Shown: positions 52,155-61,654, counted from the first letter of the stretch. The stretch is 64,000 bases of DNA from CBDDFQ01 sp965227035 (GCA_965227035.1 OZ245724.1:2046001-2110000); one strand, 5' to 3'. The notes: generated by a model not told the origin, from the letters alone. Numbers and translations: made by a program.

Positions 52155-55100
52155 ATGGACCTACCCAAACTCTCGCCCGGCAAGCGCTTCACGATTCCGA
52201 AACCGGCGGGATCTGCCGATGCCCTCCTCCTGGCCCAGCTCGGTGAACGCGAGAAGGCGGCTGGCCGCCTGACTGCCATCGTGACCGCGAACGCGATCGA
52301 CGCACAGCGCCTCATGGAGGAAGTAGCGTTTTTCGCGCCTTCTCTCCGATGCGCCATGTTCCCGGACTGGGAAACGCTGCCTTACGACACGTTCTCGCCG
52401 CACCAGGATCTGATCAGCGAGCGTTTGGCGACGCTCTGGCGGATCTCGCAGCGCGACAAAGAAACCGGCGCCGACGTGGTGATCATTCCCGCGACGACTG
52501 CGCTGTACCGGCTCGCGCCGCCCTCGTTCCTTGCGGCCTACACATTCCATTTCGCAGTCAAACAAAAGCTCGACGAAGCCCGATTCCGCGCCCAATTGGC
52601 ACTGGCCGGCTACAGCAACGTTTCCCAGGTGGTAAGTCCCGGCGAGTACGCAGTGCGCGGCGGTCTGATCGACCTGTTCCCGATGGGATCGCAAGTGCCG
52701 TATCGGGTCGATCTGTTCGACAACGAAATCGATTCGATCCGAACGTTCGACCCAGATTCGCAGCGAAGCCTTTACCCGGTGCCGGAAGTGCGATTGCTTC
52801 CCGGCCGCGAATTCCCGATGGACGACGCCGCCCGCGCGAAATTTCGCAGCCGCTGGCGCGAACTTCTGGACGGCGATCCGACCCGAAGCCGTATCTACAA
52901 GGACATGGGCAACGGCGTTACCACCGCCGGCATCGAGTACTACTTGCCGCTGTTCTTCGAGAAAACCGCCACCGTGTTCGACTATCTGGGCGACGACGCG
53001 ACAGTCGTGATCCACGGCGATGTCGAGCCGTCTTTCGCGCACTTCTGGCAGGACACCCGCGAGCGGTATCGACTGGTGCAAGGCGATCCGGAACGTCCGG
53101 TGCTCGCGCCCGATGCGCTGTTCCTGAACGGCGAAGAGTTCTACACGCGCGCGAATGCGCACGCGCAGTTGTCGATTCGGCCCGGTGTCGAGGACGTTGC
53201 CGACAACGCGCATTTCCAGGCCATCGGAGACTTGTCGGTGGTTCGGGGCGCCGAAGACCCGCTGGCACGGCTTCAGGCTCATATCCGCAACACGGCTCAC
53301 CGCATATTGGTGCTCGCAGAAAGCGAAGGACGACGCGAAAGCCTGCTGGACTTTCTGCGAGCGAGTGGCCTGACGCCACCCGCATTCGACTCGCTGCAGG
53401 AATTCGAAGCGGCAGACGAAAAAATCGGCATCGCCACGGGTGCGCTGAACAACGGATTCATCTGGTTCGACCAGGGCATCGACTTCGTCACCGAGACCGA
53501 ACTCTTTGCGTCCACGCCGATTGCCCGCAAGCGCAAAAAGCAGGAGCAGACCAGCGACGTCGAAGCGCTGATCAAGGATCTGTCGGAGCTGAATGTGGGC
53601 GATCCGGTCGTACATTCTGCTCATGGCATCGGGCGCTATCGAGGCTTGGTGAACATGGATCTGGGCCAGGGCAACAATCCGGATGGCACGCCCGCCATGC
53701 AGGAGTTCCTGCACCTTGAATACGCCGATGCCGCGACGCTTTATGTGCCGGTGAGCCAGTTGCACCTGATCAGCCGATACACAGGCGTGAGCGCCGATGA
53801 GGCTCCTTTGCACAAGCTGGGTTCGGGCCAATGGGAAAAAGCCAAGCGACGCGCCGCCGAACAGGTGCGCGATTCCGCTGCAGAGCTTCTCAATATTTAC
53901 GCGCGACGCGCGGCACGCGAAGGCTTCCCGTTCCGCTATTCCGCGCAAGACTACGAAATCTTCGCGAACGATTTCGGCTTCACCGAAACTGCCGATCAGA
54001 ACGCTGCGATTCACGCAGTCATTCAAGACATGATTTCGCCGCGTCCCATGGACCGTCTGGTTTGCGGCGATGTCGGATTCGGCAAGACCGAAGTTGCTCT
54101 GCGCGCCGCGTTCATTGCAGTGACCGGCGGCAAACAGGTGGCGTTTCTGGCGCCCACCACCCTGCTCGCCGAGCAGCACTATCAAACCCTGGTCGATCGC
54201 TTTGCGCGCTGGCCGGTGAAGGTGGCCGAGGTCAGCCGGTTCCGCTCGACAAAAGAAGTGAATCAGACGGTCAAGGGTCTCGCCGATGGGACTGTCGACA
54301 TCGTCGTCGGCACTCATAAGCTGCTTAGCGAATCGGTGAAGTTCAAGGATCTCGGCCTGCTGATCATCGACGAGGAGCACCGATTCGGCGTGCGCCACAA
54401 AGAGGCGATGAAATCGTTCCGCGCCGAAGTGGATGTGCTCACGCTTACCGCGACCCCGATTCCCCGAACCCTCGGCATGGCGCTCGAAGGCCTGCGCGAT
54501 CTGTCGGTGATCGCCACCGCGCCGCAACGCCGTCTGGCGATCAAGACCTTCGTTCGCACCGAAGGCAGCGGCGTGATTCGCGAAGCGGTGCTGCGCGAGT
54601 TGAAGCGCGGTGGTCAGGTTTATTTCCTGCACAACGAAGTCGAGACAATCGAGAACCGGCGAGCCGATCTGGAAAAGCTTCTGCCGGAGGCTCGTATCGC
54701 AGTCGCGCACGGCCAAATGCCAGAGCGCCAACTCGAACGCGTGATGCGCGAATTCGTCTCGCAGCGCTTCAACGTGCTGCTCTGCTCCACCATCATCGAA
54801 ACCGGCATCGACGTGCCCACCGCCAACACGATCGTCATGAGTCGCGCCGACAAATTCGGGCTGGCCCAGTTGCATCAACTGCGCGGTCGTGTCGGGCGTA
54901 GTCACCATCAGGCCTACGCGTATTTGATGGTGCCGGACACCGAGTCGCTCACCAAACATGCGGCGCAGCGACTCGAAGCAATTCAGCAGTCGGAAGAGCT
55001 TGGGTCGGGCTTCTATCTGGCAATGCACGATCTGGAAATTCGCGGTGCGGGCGAGGTGCTCGGCGAAAACCAGAGCGGCAACATGCTGGAGGTGGGCTTT

Positions 55101-55640
55101 CAGCTCTACAACGAAATGCTGACCGAAGCGGTTCGTGCACTGAAGGCAGGCGAAGAGCCAGATTTGCTGTCGCCCTTGTCGGTGTCAACCGAAATCAATC
55201 TGCATTCGCCGGCGCTGCTGCCCAACGATTACTGCGGCGATGTGCATTTGCGCCTGTCGTTCTACAAAAAGCTCGCCACCGCCAAGAACACCGATCAGAT
55301 CGACAACCTGCTCGAAGAAATCGTCGATCGATTCGGCAAGCTTCCGCAGCAGGCGCAAACGCTCATCGACGTGCATCGCTTGCGGGTGCTGGCCAAGCCC
55401 TACGGCGTGGTGAAGGTCGATGCGGCGCCGGGTGTGATCAACATCACCTTCAAGGCCAACCCTCCGATCGATCCGATGCGCATCATCGAGCTGGTGCAGA
55501 AAAATCGGCATATCAAGCTGGCCGGCAACGAGAAGCTCCGAATCGAGCGTGAGTTGAAAGAGCCGAAGGATCGCGCGCAGCTCGTTCGCGATGTCTTGCG
55601 AAGCCTGGGGCAGCCCAAAGCAGAGACTGCCGCAGTCTAA
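52155..55640 (+). CDS. mfd: Transcription-repair coupling factor Mfd
   Basis: Superfamily 2 translocase that removes RNA polymerase stalled at DNA damage and recruits UvrA. The 1161 residues contain the UvrB-homology module (PDWETLPYDTFSPHQDLISE), the RNA-polymerase-interacting domain (LNVGDPVVHSAHGIGRYRGL), the helicase core with Walker A VCGDVGFGKTEVALRAAF and DEEH box LLIIDEEHRFGV, the VI motif QLRGRVGRSHHQAYAY, and the C-terminal autoinhibitory domain. The ATG at 52155 (MDLPKLSPGKRF) has no Shine-Dalgarno sequence; a GTG at 52140 lies inside the upstream hairpin. serB follows after 28 bases. Confidence 0.97.
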   Translation: MDLPKLSPGKRFTIPKPAGSADALLLAQLGEREKAAGRLTAIVTANAIDAQRLMEEVAFFAPSLRCAMFPDWETLPYDTFSPHQDLISERLATLWRISQRDKETGADVVIIPATTALYRLAPPSFLAAYTFHFAVKQKLDEARFRAQLALAGYSNVSQVVSPGEYAVRGGLIDLFPMGSQVPYRVDLFDNEIDSIRTFDPDSQRSLYPVPEVRLLPGREFPMDDAARAKFRSRWRELLDGDPTRSRIYKDMGNGVTTAGIEYYLPLFFEKTATVFDYLGDDATVVIHGDVEPSFAHFWQDTRERYRLVQGDPERPVLAPDALFLNGEEFYTRANAHAQLSIRPGVEDVADNAHFQAIGDLSVVRGAEDPLARLQAHIRNTAHRILVLAESEGRRESLLDFLRASGLTPPAFDSLQEFEAADEKIGIATGALNNGFIWFDQGIDFVTETELFASTPIARKRKKQEQTSDVEALIKDLSELNVGDPVVHSAHGIGRYRGLVNMDLGQGNNPDGTPAMQEFLHLEYADAATLYVPVSQLHLISRYTGVSADEAPLHKLGSGQWEKAKRRAAEQVRDSAAELLNIYARRAAREGFPFRYSAQDYEIFANDFGFTETADQNAAIHAVIQDMISPRPMDRLVCGDVGFGKTEVALRAAFIAVTGGKQVAFLAPTTLLAEQHYQTLVDRFARWPVKVAEVSRFRSTKEVNQTVKGLADGTVDIVVGTHKLLSESVKFKDLGLLIIDEEHRFGVRHKEAMKSFRAEVDVLTLTATPIPRTLGMALEGLRDLSVIATAPQRRLAIKTFVRTEGSGVIREAVLRELKRGGQVYFLHNEVETIENRRADLEKLLPEARIAVAHGQMPERQLERVMREFVSQRFNVLLCSTIIETGIDVPTANTIVMSRADKFGLAQLHQLRGRVGRSHHQAYAYLMVPDTESLTKHAAQRLEAIQQSEELGSGFYLAMHDLEIRGAGEVLGENQSGNMLEVGFQLYNEMLTEAVRALKAGEEPDLLSPLSVSTEINLHSPALLPNDYCGDVHLRLSFYKKLATAKNTDQIDNLLEEIVDRFGKLPQQAQTLIDVHRLRVLAKPYGVVKVDAAPGVINITFKANPPIDPMRIIELVQKNRHIKLAGNEKLRIERELKEPKDRAQLVRDVLRSLGQPKAETAAV

Positions 55641-55668
55641 AAATCGATAAACCCACTTTGTCTTCTTC

Positions 55669-56382
55669 ATGAGCGTCACTCAAAATTTTCTTCCCGGCAT
55701 AGACATACAGCGCTTCACGCCGCCATTGCGCCTGAAGGATTTCAAGCTGATTGCCTTCGATATGGATTCGACATTGATCAACATCGAATGCATCGACGAA
55801 GTCGCGGATGCCGCAGGTCGCAAAGCGGAAGTCGCGGCCATTACGGAAGCGACGATGCGCGGAGAGATTGCCGATTTCAAGGAAAGCCTGCGCAGGCGAG
55901 TTGCCCTGCTCGAAGGCGTCAGCGTCGATTTCATGCAGCAGGTTTTCGACGAACGCCTTCAGCTCAATCCGGGTGCAGAGAATCTGGTGAACACCTGCAA
56001 GGAAGCCGGCATGAAAGTGCTTCTCGTCTCCGGCGGATTCACCTTCTTCGCCGACCGGGTGCGCGATCGCTTGAAGATCGACTTCACCCGGTCCAACGTG
56101 CTCCAGATCGAGAACGGCCTGCTGACCGGCCGACTGGTCGATCAGGCGTGGGGCGATATTTGCGACGGAGCCGAAAAACGCCGCATGCTGATCCAGACCT
56201 GCAAAGATTTAGGCATCGAAACATCGCAGTCCATTGCCATGGGCGATGGCGCGAACGACCTGCCGATGATGGGTGAAGCGGGTCTGTCGGTGGCGTATCA
56301 CGCCAAACCGAAGGTGCGTGCCGAAGCGATGGTGTCGATCAACGAAGGCGGACTCGATCGCCTTCTCGAGCTGATGAACTGA
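55669..56382 (+). CDS. serB: Phosphoserine phosphatase
   Basis: Haloacid-dehalogenase phosphatase for the last step of serine synthesis, 237 residues. The HAD motifs are present: AFDMDSTLINIECIDEVAD (motif I DxDST), LLVSGGFTFFADRV (motif II), and MGDGANDLPMMGEAGLSVA (motif IV). The cap region is ATMRGEIADFKESLRRRVAL. It lacks the N-terminal ACT domain of E. coli SerB. It lies between mfd and nth on the same strand. Confidence 0.96.
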   Translation: MSVTQNFLPGIDIQRFTPPLRLKDFKLIAFDMDSTLINIECIDEVADAAGRKAEVAAITEATMRGEIADFKESLRRRVALLEGVSVDFMQQVFDERLQLNPGAENLVNTCKEAGMKVLLVSGGFTFFADRVRDRLKIDFTRSNVLQIENGLLTGRLVDQAWGDICDGAEKRRMLIQTCKDLGIETSQSIAMGDGANDLPMMGEAGLSVAYHAKPKVRAEAMVSINEGGLDRLLELMN

Positions 56383-56394
56383 AGGCGGCTGCAG

Positions 56395-57039
56395 ATGAAA
56401 GCCTCGTACATCGAACCCTTCTTCGAGACGCTCAAAGAGGCGAATCCAGAGCCGGAAACCGAACTCGAATTCAGCAGCGCCTTCGAATTGCTCGCGGCGG
56501 TTTTGCTAAGCGCACAGGCGACCGATGTCGGTGTCAACAAAGCAACCCGGAAGCTTTTCCCGGTTGCGAATACGCCCAAAAAAATCCTGGCGCTCGGACT
56601 CTCTGGCCTCGAGGGCTACATCAAGACCATCGGTCTGTATCGCAGCAAGGCCAAACATTTGATGGCGGCGTGCCAGATTCTGGTCGACAAGCACGGCGGT
56701 CATGTGCCGCGCACTCGCGAGGAACTCGAAGAGCTTCCGGGCGTCGGACGCAAGACCGCCAACGTGGTGCTCAACGTGATATTCGGCGAAGAGACCATGG
56801 CGGTCGACACCCACATTTTTCGCGTGAGCAATCGCACAGGACTTGCGCCGGGCAAGACACCGCTCGATGTGGAGCAAGCGCTCCTCAAACGGGTACCGAA
56901 AAAATACATGGTGCACGCGCATCACTGGCTGATCCTGCACGGGCGTTACACCTGCATCGCACGCAAGCCGCTGTGCTGGCAATGTCCGGTCGCGAAGTAT
57001 TGCGACTTCAAGGACAAGACACCGCCGCCTAAAAGCTGA
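56395..57039 (+). CDS. nth: Endonuclease III
   Basis: Base-excision repair DNA glycosylase/AP lyase for oxidised pyrimidines, 214 residues. The helix-hairpin-helix motif EELPGVGRKTANVVLN contains the catalytic Lys, and AVDTHIFRVSNRTGLA contains the catalytic Asp. The 4Fe-4S cluster cysteines are in CIARKPLCWQCPVAKYC with CX6CX2CX5C spacing. It starts 13 bases after the serB stop and is convergent with the next gene, 7 bases away. Confidence 0.97.
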   Translation: MKASYIEPFFETLKEANPEPETELEFSSAFELLAAVLLSAQATDVGVNKATRKLFPVANTPKKILALGLSGLEGYIKTIGLYRSKAKHLMAACQILVDKHGGHVPRTREELEELPGVGRKTANVVLNVIFGEETMAVDTHIFRVSNRTGLAPGKTPLDVEQALLKRVPKKYMVHAHHWLILHGRYTCIARKPLCWQCPVAKYCDFKDKTPPPKS

Positions 57040-57045
57040 TCGCTT

Positions 57046-57612
57046 TTAGCTTTTCTTCAGGGCTGGCACTTCCGTTTCGGGGTAAGCCGTCTGCGCGCCG
57101 TTCATGACCATCGACAGGAATGTGTAGTAGCCGTTGATGCCCAGCAGGTCGATCACGCCCTTCTCGCCGAACAGGGACTTGAGCTTGTCGTGGGTTGCAT
57201 CGGAAATCATCTTGTCGCGATGAATCTCGATGCAGAAGTCGTACACGGCAGCTTCCTGCTCGGACATCTTCGCAGGGCGCTCGCCGCGAGAAATCGCGTC
57301 GACTATTTCGCGTGAGATGCCCACCTTCAACGCGATCGGCGCGTGAATCGCCCATTCGAACTGCTGGGTCCAGTAGCGTGCAGTGACAAGAATCGCGAGT
57401 TCGGAAAGCACCGTGCCGATGGCGCTCCGGTAGCGAAGATATTCGCCCATGCGCTGGGCGCAATCCATCAACTCGGGGCTGCGCAGCAATGGCACGAATG
57501 GCCCGTACACGGCGCCACGCGGGCCGGCGATGATCGCTTCGGCGGTGGCACGCTGTTCCGGCGTGAAGTCGGCGGGGGCTATGGAAGGGTAGCGATCTTT
57601 ATAGGCAGTCAT
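57046..57612 (-). CDS. Carboxymuconolactone decarboxylase-family protein
   Basis: A 188-residue, all-helical protein of the AhpD/CMD superfamily. The superfamily core is LAILVTARYWTQQFEWAIHA followed by PIALKVGISREIVDAI. The redox CxxC pair of AhpD peroxidases is absent at that place (QQFEWAIH), so peroxidase activity is unlikely and a decarboxylase-like or unknown role is more probable. It is on the opposite strand to nth and divergent from the lrgA-like gene, with 128 bases between. No aromatic catabolic genes are near. Confidence 0.82.
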   Translation of the reverse strand: MTAYKDRYPSIAPADFTPEQRATAEAIIAGPRGAVYGPFVPLLRSPELMDCAQRMGEYLRYRSAIGTVLSELAILVTARYWTQQFEWAIHAPIALKVGISREIVDAISRGERPAKMSEQEAAVYDFCIEIHRDKMISDATHDKLKSLFGEKGVIDLLGINGYYTFLSMVMNGAQTAYPETEVPALKKS

Positions 57613-57740
57613 TTGGCGTCTCGTTGACGAAGCTCTTGGTTGTAGCTTCCTGGTGGAATTTGAAGGGCTGACCGAATTTCAGACGCCATGTTAAGTCCAG
57701 AGCCTTCACCCACCCGGATTCTTCAAAGACAATTGGCCGC

Positions 57741-58106
57741 ATGAAACCACTACGCGGCCTGGCCTGGCTTCTGGCACTGCAATCGATCGGCGAATTGCTC
57801 GCTCGCGGCCTGTCACTCCCCTTCCCCGGCCCGGTCGTCGGGATGATCCTTCTTCTCGTCGCACTTCAGAGCGAAGTCGTCCGCGATCCGGTCTCCTCCT
57901 GCGCCGACTTCCTTCTCTCGCATTTGTCGCTGCTGTTCGTGCCGGTCGGCGTCGGCGTGATGACCCATCTGTCGCTGATTCATCAATATGGATTGCGTCT
58001 TGTCGTGATAGTGGTCGTGTCGACATGGACCGGACTGCTCGTGACTGCGCTGGTTCTCAAAGCCCTTTCGAACTCGGAATCGTCGGTGGAGTCGAGCGAT
58101 GCCTAA
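57741..58106 (+). CDS. lrgA: CidA/LrgA-family membrane protein
   Basis: Holin-like membrane protein of 121 residues with four hydrophobic segments. Family features are LLALQSIGELLARGLSLPFP followed by GPVVGMILLLVALQ, and LLFVPVGVGVMTHLSLI. The family is linked to murein hydrolase export and to pyruvate transport in different species; which applies here is unknown. The gene overlaps the lrgB-like gene by 8 bases, the usual cidAB/lrgAB coupling. Confidence 0.88.
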   Translation: MKPLRGLAWLLALQSIGELLARGLSLPFPGPVVGMILLLVALQSEVVRDPVSSCADFLLSHLSLLFVPVGVGVMTHLSLIHQYGLRLVVIVVVSTWTGLLVTALVLKALSNSESSVESSDA

Positions 58107-58839
58107 ATTCGTCGAACTCTGGATCTATCTATCGGCCACTCCGCTTTTCGGCCTGACCGCGACGCTCGTGGTCTATGTGCTGGCACATGCGTTCTACACC
58201 CATGTGCACCAGGCTCCGTGGGCCAATCCTGTGCTTTGGACCGTGATCTTCATTGCCGGCGGCCTGCTGGCTACCGACGTGCCCTACCAGACCTACTTCT
58301 CGGGGGCCCAGTTCATTCACTTCCTGCTAGGACCGGCGGTGGTCGCACTGGCCTGGCCGCTTTGGCTAAGGCGGGAAGAGCTTCGAAAGCGATGGGGCAA
58401 GCTTCTCATCGCAGCATTGGCCGGTGGAACTGCGGCAACACTCTCGGTCGTCCTCATGGGATGGGCGTTCGGCATGCCCAGCGATGTCCTGATGTCGCTG
58501 GTGCCCAAAATGGTGACCGCGCCGGTCGCCATGGGAATCGCCGAGAAGATCGGCGGCATTCCTGCATTGGCTGCCGTATTCGCGGTGCTCACCGGATTGG
58601 TCGGCGCGCTGAGCGGCAAATATCTTTTCGAGTTGATCGGCCTCGGCACCACCGCCAGTACCACTCCGAACGAATGGATGATTCGTGGATTCGCGCTAGG
58701 CGCATCCGCGCATGGAATCGGCGCAGCGCGAGCCATGCAGGTCAATCCGAATGCAGGCGCCTACGCGGGACTGGCACTCGGACTGCAAGTGGTGCTGACG
58801 ACCCTTTTGCTGCCGTTCATTTTCAAGCTCGTTCATTGA
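58099..58839 (+). CDS. lrgB: CidB/LrgB-family membrane protein
   Basis: Partner of the LrgA-like protein, 246 residues with about seven membrane helices. Characteristic blocks are LLGPAVVALAWPLWLRREEL, VPKMVTAPVAMGIAEKIGG and ASAHGIGAARAMQVNPNAGA. It overlaps the preceding gene by 8 bases. No LytTR or LysR regulator of the pair is adjacent. Confidence 0.9.
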   Translation: MPKFVELWIYLSATPLFGLTATLVVYVLAHAFYTHVHQAPWANPVLWTVIFIAGGLLATDVPYQTYFSGAQFIHFLLGPAVVALAWPLWLRREELRKRWGKLLIAALAGGTAATLSVVLMGWAFGMPSDVLMSLVPKMVTAPVAMGIAEKIGGIPALAAVFAVLTGLVGALSGKYLFELIGLGTTASTTPNEWMIRGFALGASAHGIGAARAMQVNPNAGAYAGLALGLQVVLTTLLLPFIFKLVH

Positions 58840-58883
58840 TGCAGCGCCGACAGGCAAAATCCCCCTCTCAAATCCCCCTTTCT

Positions 58884-59156
58884 ATGGACGACCACGACAA
58901 ACCCGCCGCGCCTATAAAACAGGCCCACAACCCGCTCCACGGCCTCACGCTCGAGACCATCGTGAAGTCGTTGGCCGACCACTACGGCTGGGACGAACTC
59001 GGCCACCTCATCCCGATTCGCTGCTTCACCCATGACCCGAGCGTTGCGTCGAGCCTGAAGTTCTTACGCAAGACGCCCTGGGCACGAGACAAAGTGGAAA
59101 GTCTTTACCTTTTCATGCTGCGCGATATCAAACGGGACGCGAATCGTCTGACTTAG
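58884..59156 (+). CDS. VF530-family (DUF2132) small DNA-binding-like protein
   Basis: A 90-residue protein with the VF530 core NPLHGLTLETIVKSLADHYG, RCFTHDPSVASSLKFLRKT and PWARDKVESLYLFMLRDIKR. The family's molecular role is not established, although its fold suggests nucleic-acid binding. I used the ATG at 58884 because the family begins near there. An ATG at 58839 shares one base with the lrgB stop (TGATG) and would add 15 non-conserved residues, with translational coupling to lrgB. Neither start has a clear ribosome site. Confidence 0.82.
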   Translation: MDDHDKPAAPIKQAHNPLHGLTLETIVKSLADHYGWDELGHLIPIRCFTHDPSVASSLKFLRKTPWARDKVESLYLFMLRDIKRDANRLT

Positions 59157-59396
59157 GCCGGAGCGGGGATTAACCCGACCTTAACTGCGCGATTTAAGCC
59201 CGGTTCAGCCTGTCTATATGTCAAAAGACACAGGCCGAGTAATCACTTTCGGCTACCATTTCGGGCACTCCTAAAACATGCCCTTTCAGCCTTTTCCACA
59301 CTCGACAGTATCGGCAAACTCGTCCGCTGATCCCATTGGCGAGCTTCGTGCCGCCTGTCTCTTGAACTGCTTTCCTCAAGCACAGTTCATCGAACA

Positions 59397-61604
59397 TTGA
59401 AAGAACCCGGATACGTGCCTTCGTCAGAATTTCAGCTACCAGTGAATCTGGACAATTGCGATAAAGAACCTATTCACATTCCCGGCCATATTCAGCCGCA
59501 TGGTGCGATGCTGGTCTTCGATTGCAACGGTGTCCTCACGCATCGCAGCGACAACGTGCAGTCGTTGCTCGGAGACGTAGCCCCCGCACTGGGCGAAAAG
59601 CTCTCGTCGAGACATTTCTCGTCGAGCATTGGATTTCACGATCTGATCGCTCAGACACAGGACACGCCCCAGGACGATCCGTACCCGCACGTCATCCAGA
59701 TCTTCATCGGCGAAGAGCCTTTCGATGCCGTCGCCCACCGCATTCCCGACGGAGTCATCTGCGAATTCGAGAGCACGCGCAGTGCGGTCAAGGTGCCGGA
59801 CAACTTTGCATTTACCGCGCACCGCAGCGTCGAGCGCCTGAAGCGGCAAACGTCGGTGCAATCGCTGCTTAACGTGGCTGTCGAGGAACTGCGCCGCATG
59901 ACCGGCTTCGATCGGGTCATGGCTTACCGCTTCCGTCATGACGACAGTGGCGATGTGGTGGCAGAAGCGGTGTGCGATGAGCTCGATCCTTTTCTTGGCC
60001 GGCGCTATCCGGCCAGCGATATCCCTGCGCAGGCCAGGCGCCTCTATGTGCTCAGCACGCTACGCCTGATTGCAGACGTCCAGGCCATACCCGTTCGAGT
60101 GCAGGCTGCCGATGCGTCTCTACCGCCGCTGGATATGAGCCATGCCGTGCTTCGCAGCGTTTCACCCATCCACATCGAGTACCTGAGCAACATGGGCGTG
60201 GCTGCGTCGATGAGCGTATCCATCGTCCTCAACGGCAAGCTGTGGGGAATGCTGGCCTGTCATCACATGACCGCCCGACAAGTGCCCTATCGGGTTCGCA
60301 TGTCGTGCGATGTGATGACTCAATTGCTGGCATCGAACATCCAGAGTGCGCTGGCCAAGGATTTTGCCAATCGTGCCGTAGAAGCGGCGAGCCTTCGATC
60401 GCGCGTGGTCGAGCGAGCGCTTCATTCGGACGACATATTGCACGCGCTCAATACCGACTCGGCCACCCTGCTGGAAGGCTTTCATGCGGAGTCTCTCGTG
60501 CTGGCCGATAACGGCAAAATCCTCACGGCGGGTGGTCTGCCTCTCGAGGTGGCGAGCGATCTGATCGAATGGCTCACATCGATGTCCGATCAGGCGGATC
60601 GAATGGTGCTTCGGGACAATCTGAATGATTTGCCTCATGCACTGCGAGAAAGCATGGGTGTCTGGTGCGGCTTTCTGGCCTTACGTTTCGGCGCCGAGAT
60701 CCCGATGTGGGTGGTGCTGGTTCGCAAGGAACAGATCGAGACGATCAACTGGGGGGGCAAGCCGGACAAAGAGTTGGTGCCCGGCCCGCTCGGCCCTCGC
60801 CTGACGCCGCGTGGATCGTTCGATCTTTGGAAAGAAACCGTCAGCGGCAGCGCAGTGCCGTGGAACGAGAGCGATCTGGACGCCGCGCAGAAACTGCTGG
60901 ACGAACTGCTGCGCGCAGACGCTGCTCGTGTTGCAGAAATCAGCCGCGCTCGTGGTCAGGTGATGGCGTTGCTGGGACACGGGCTGCAAGATCCGCTTTC
61001 GTCTATTTCGAACGATGCGAGCCAACTCAAATCGACCGGCAATACCTACGGCGATCGGATTCAATCTTCGAGTTCACGCCTCGAACGACTTGTGGGGCAG
61101 GTGATGGACATCTCTCTGCTTCACGGCGGTAAGGGCCTGTCGCTCCGATTCGAAGAGGGCAATCTGGTCGAGGCGCTCGAGCGATGGGTACAGAAGGTCC
61201 GGGAGGCGTTCCCGAACACCAAGATCATGATCGTCGGGCCGAATCGTCTGAACGCTCAATTCGATGCAGAACGTCTGTCTCAGGTGGTCGCTACATTGGT
61301 TCGGAATGCATGCCAGCACAGCGAGCCGAGCGAGCCTGTGCTGGTCCAGCTTTCACAAAATGGGGCCGCCATCGACATAGAGGTAAGCAACAGCGGCAAA
61401 CCTTTGCCCGAGCATGTTGCGGCAAATCTTTTCCAGCCCTTCAAGCGTTCCGACCCGGAATCTTTCGCGAATGCGAGCGATCTTGGATTGGGCTTGTTCA
61501 TAGCGAACCAGATTGCCCAAGCTCACGGCGGATCTTTGACGTACAGCTTCGCCGAACCCTACGTGGTGTTCACCGCCACCTTCCCGGCAGTTCAGGCCGC
61601 GTAA
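59397..61604 (+). CDS. bphP: Bacteriophytochrome histidine kinase
   Basis: Red/far-red photoreceptor kinase of 735 residues. The PAS domain starts with LDNCDKEPIHIPGHIQPHGA, where Cys21 is the biliverdin attachment site. The GAF domain (about 150-320) has FDRVMAYRFRHDD, RRYPASDIPAQARRLYVL (PASDIP at 205-210) and SPIHIEYLSNMGVAASMSVS. The PHY domain carries the tongue motif TPRGSFDLWKE (PRxSF). The kinase core has a divergent H box GHGLQDPLSS with His528, N box VRNACQHSEP and a G2 DLGLGLFIANQIAQ. The start is uncertain: TTG at 59397 or GTG at 59415. No haem oxygenase or response-regulator gene is adjacent; the 240-base gap upstream holds no gene. Confidence 0.94.
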   Translation: MKEPGYVPSSEFQLPVNLDNCDKEPIHIPGHIQPHGAMLVFDCNGVLTHRSDNVQSLLGDVAPALGEKLSSRHFSSSIGFHDLIAQTQDTPQDDPYPHVIQIFIGEEPFDAVAHRIPDGVICEFESTRSAVKVPDNFAFTAHRSVERLKRQTSVQSLLNVAVEELRRMTGFDRVMAYRFRHDDSGDVVAEAVCDELDPFLGRRYPASDIPAQARRLYVLSTLRLIADVQAIPVRVQAADASLPPLDMSHAVLRSVSPIHIEYLSNMGVAASMSVSIVLNGKLWGMLACHHMTARQVPYRVRMSCDVMTQLLASNIQSALAKDFANRAVEAASLRSRVVERALHSDDILHALNTDSATLLEGFHAESLVLADNGKILTAGGLPLEVASDLIEWLTSMSDQADRMVLRDNLNDLPHALRESMGVWCGFLALRFGAEIPMWVVLVRKEQIETINWGGKPDKELVPGPLGPRLTPRGSFDLWKETVSGSAVPWNESDLDAAQKLLDELLRADAARVAEISRARGQVMALLGHGLQDPLSSISNDASQLKSTGNTYGDRIQSSSSRLERLVGQVMDISLLHGGKGLSLRFEEGNLVEALERWVQKVREAFPNTKIMIVGPNRLNAQFDAERLSQVVATLVRNACQHSEPSEPVLVQLSQNGAAIDIEVSNSGKPLPEHVAANLFQPFKRSDPESFANASDLGLGLFIANQIAQAHGGSLTYSFAEPYVVFTATFPAVQAA

Positions 61605-61654
61605 ACGAGGAGGCTCCGGAGGTTCCGGAAGTTTCGAGTGTCGGAGTCCGAAAC

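Noticed and set aside
52161..55028. A very long open frame (more than 900 codons) on the minus strand opposite mfd
   Set aside because: It is antisense to a clearly conserved gene, has no recognisable domain, and is the expected artefact of high-GC codon use.
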